Source: an uncultured Paracoccaceae bacterium (GTDB lineage Bacteria; Pseudomonadota; Alphaproteobacteria; Rhodobacterales; Rhodobacteraceae). Taken from it: a stretch of 64,000 nt of DNA. The translations under genes were made by a program, and so were the position numbers. The notes under the pieces were generated by a model. That model did not search any database. It was not told the origin of the DNA and saw only the letters and a program-made list of their open reading frames with translations. Positions 63,775 to 64,000 of this stretch are shown here, one piece after another. The stretch is taken from assembly GCA_947488175.1 (NCBI GenBank), contig CANKYO010000009.1, forward strand, positions 124,001-188,000, given 5' to 3'. Positions within the stretch are counted from its first letter, which is position 1; the number at the start of each line of letters is the position of its first letter.

Positions 63775-64000
63775 GGTCGTTCCTTGATTTGCATCGGGTT
63801 GCCCAGCCCGGTTTGACCGGCTGGCAGGTCCTTCATCGCCACGGCCCGGGCGCCCAGCACAGCCCCTGCCCCGATCCGCACACCGGGACCGACAAAGGCA
63901 TCGGCACAGACCCACGCATCTGCGCCTATGCTGATCGGGGAACGGACCAAGGCGCGTGCCGGGTCCGACAGTTCATGACTGCCTGCGCAAAGATGCGCGT
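63771..64000 (-). CDS. WcaF-like hexapeptide acetyltransferase, 3' part only
   Basis: The last 75 codons are readable up to the window edge: HLCAGSHELSDPARALV, then left-handed beta-helix repeats SIGADAWVCADAFVGPGVRI and GAGAVLGARAVAMKDLPAGQ. This is the end of WcaF/LbH acetyltransferases used in capsule/exopolysaccharide synthesis. The 5' part lies beyond the window. Stop overlaps the next start by 4 nt. Confidence 0.8.
   Translation of the reverse strand, partial: AHLCAGSHELSDPARALVRSPISIGADAWVCADAFVGPGVRIGAGAVLGARAVAMKDLPAGQTGLGNPMQIKERP

Overview
The window looks like a chromosomal segment of a marine alphaproteobacterium of the Rhodobacteraceae (Roseobacter group). The reasons are the miaB-phoH-ybeY-hlyC-lnt run next to metK and trmB, a SAM/SAH-type riboswitch in front of metK, the irr/fabA/fabB/fabI neighbourhood, an LdtR-like MarR regulator, a class II type aroA and a BchE-type anaerobic cyclase. 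The bchE-like gene raises the possibility of an aerobic anoxygenic phototroph, but no other photosynthesis gene is in the window. Base composition is fairly GC-rich throughout. No rRNA, tRNA or CRISPR array was found.

Layout. 1-5.8 kb: two tandem DUF1194 VWA-like secreted proteins, a MarR regulator, an XRE regulator with sdhE, aspartate aminotransferase, and a membrane/secreted gene pair. 6-25 kb (minus-strand backbone aroA, cmk, rpsA): this normally tight cluster is split. A bchE-like gene lies between aroA and cmk. About 14 kb of accessory genes lies between cmk and rpsA: a BTAD-alpha/beta hydrolase fusion, a COG4315 protein, an ECF sigma/anti-sigma pair, a 1721-residue repeat autotransporter, a glycosyltransferase, a porin-like OMP, a CatA-like acetyltransferase and a YbjN-like protein. 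25-33 kb: trmB, metK, lnt, hlyC/corC, ybeY, phoH, miaB. 33-34 kb: a degenerate REP-associated transposase between inverted REP sequences. 35-39.5 kb: irr, fabA, a TPR gene, fabB, fabI. 39.7-53 kb: mostly metabolic genes, including a four-gene translationally coupled operon (HAD, hydrolase, dehydratase, EEP), pcaD, truncated globin with an SDR beside a divergent LysR, a Tet-like MFS pump, a zinc alcohol dehydrogenase and an enolase-superfamily enzyme. 53.6-57.2 kb: a three-gene CHAT-protease cassette next to an MFS gene cut off at its 3' end. 58.7-62 kb: a TetR gene and a membrane-stress operon (PspA, YiaAB, PlsC, CdsA) with three copies of a TGAAC-N3-GTTCA operator. 62-64 kb: surface-polysaccharide glycosyltransferases and the end of a WcaF-like acetyltransferase.

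Most notable: (i) the CHAT cassette, all three genes joined by 4-nt overlaps, which looks like an undescribed or little-described conflict/cell-death module; (ii) two intergenic arrays of four CCGAC sites at exact 11-bp spacing; (iii) a paired-palindrome element present twice with compensatory changes; (iv) a RAYT that has lost its catalytic residues but still sits between REPs; (v) a predicted TetR regulon controlling PspA and phospholipid synthesis. All family assignments rest on reading protein motifs by eye; no database search was possible.
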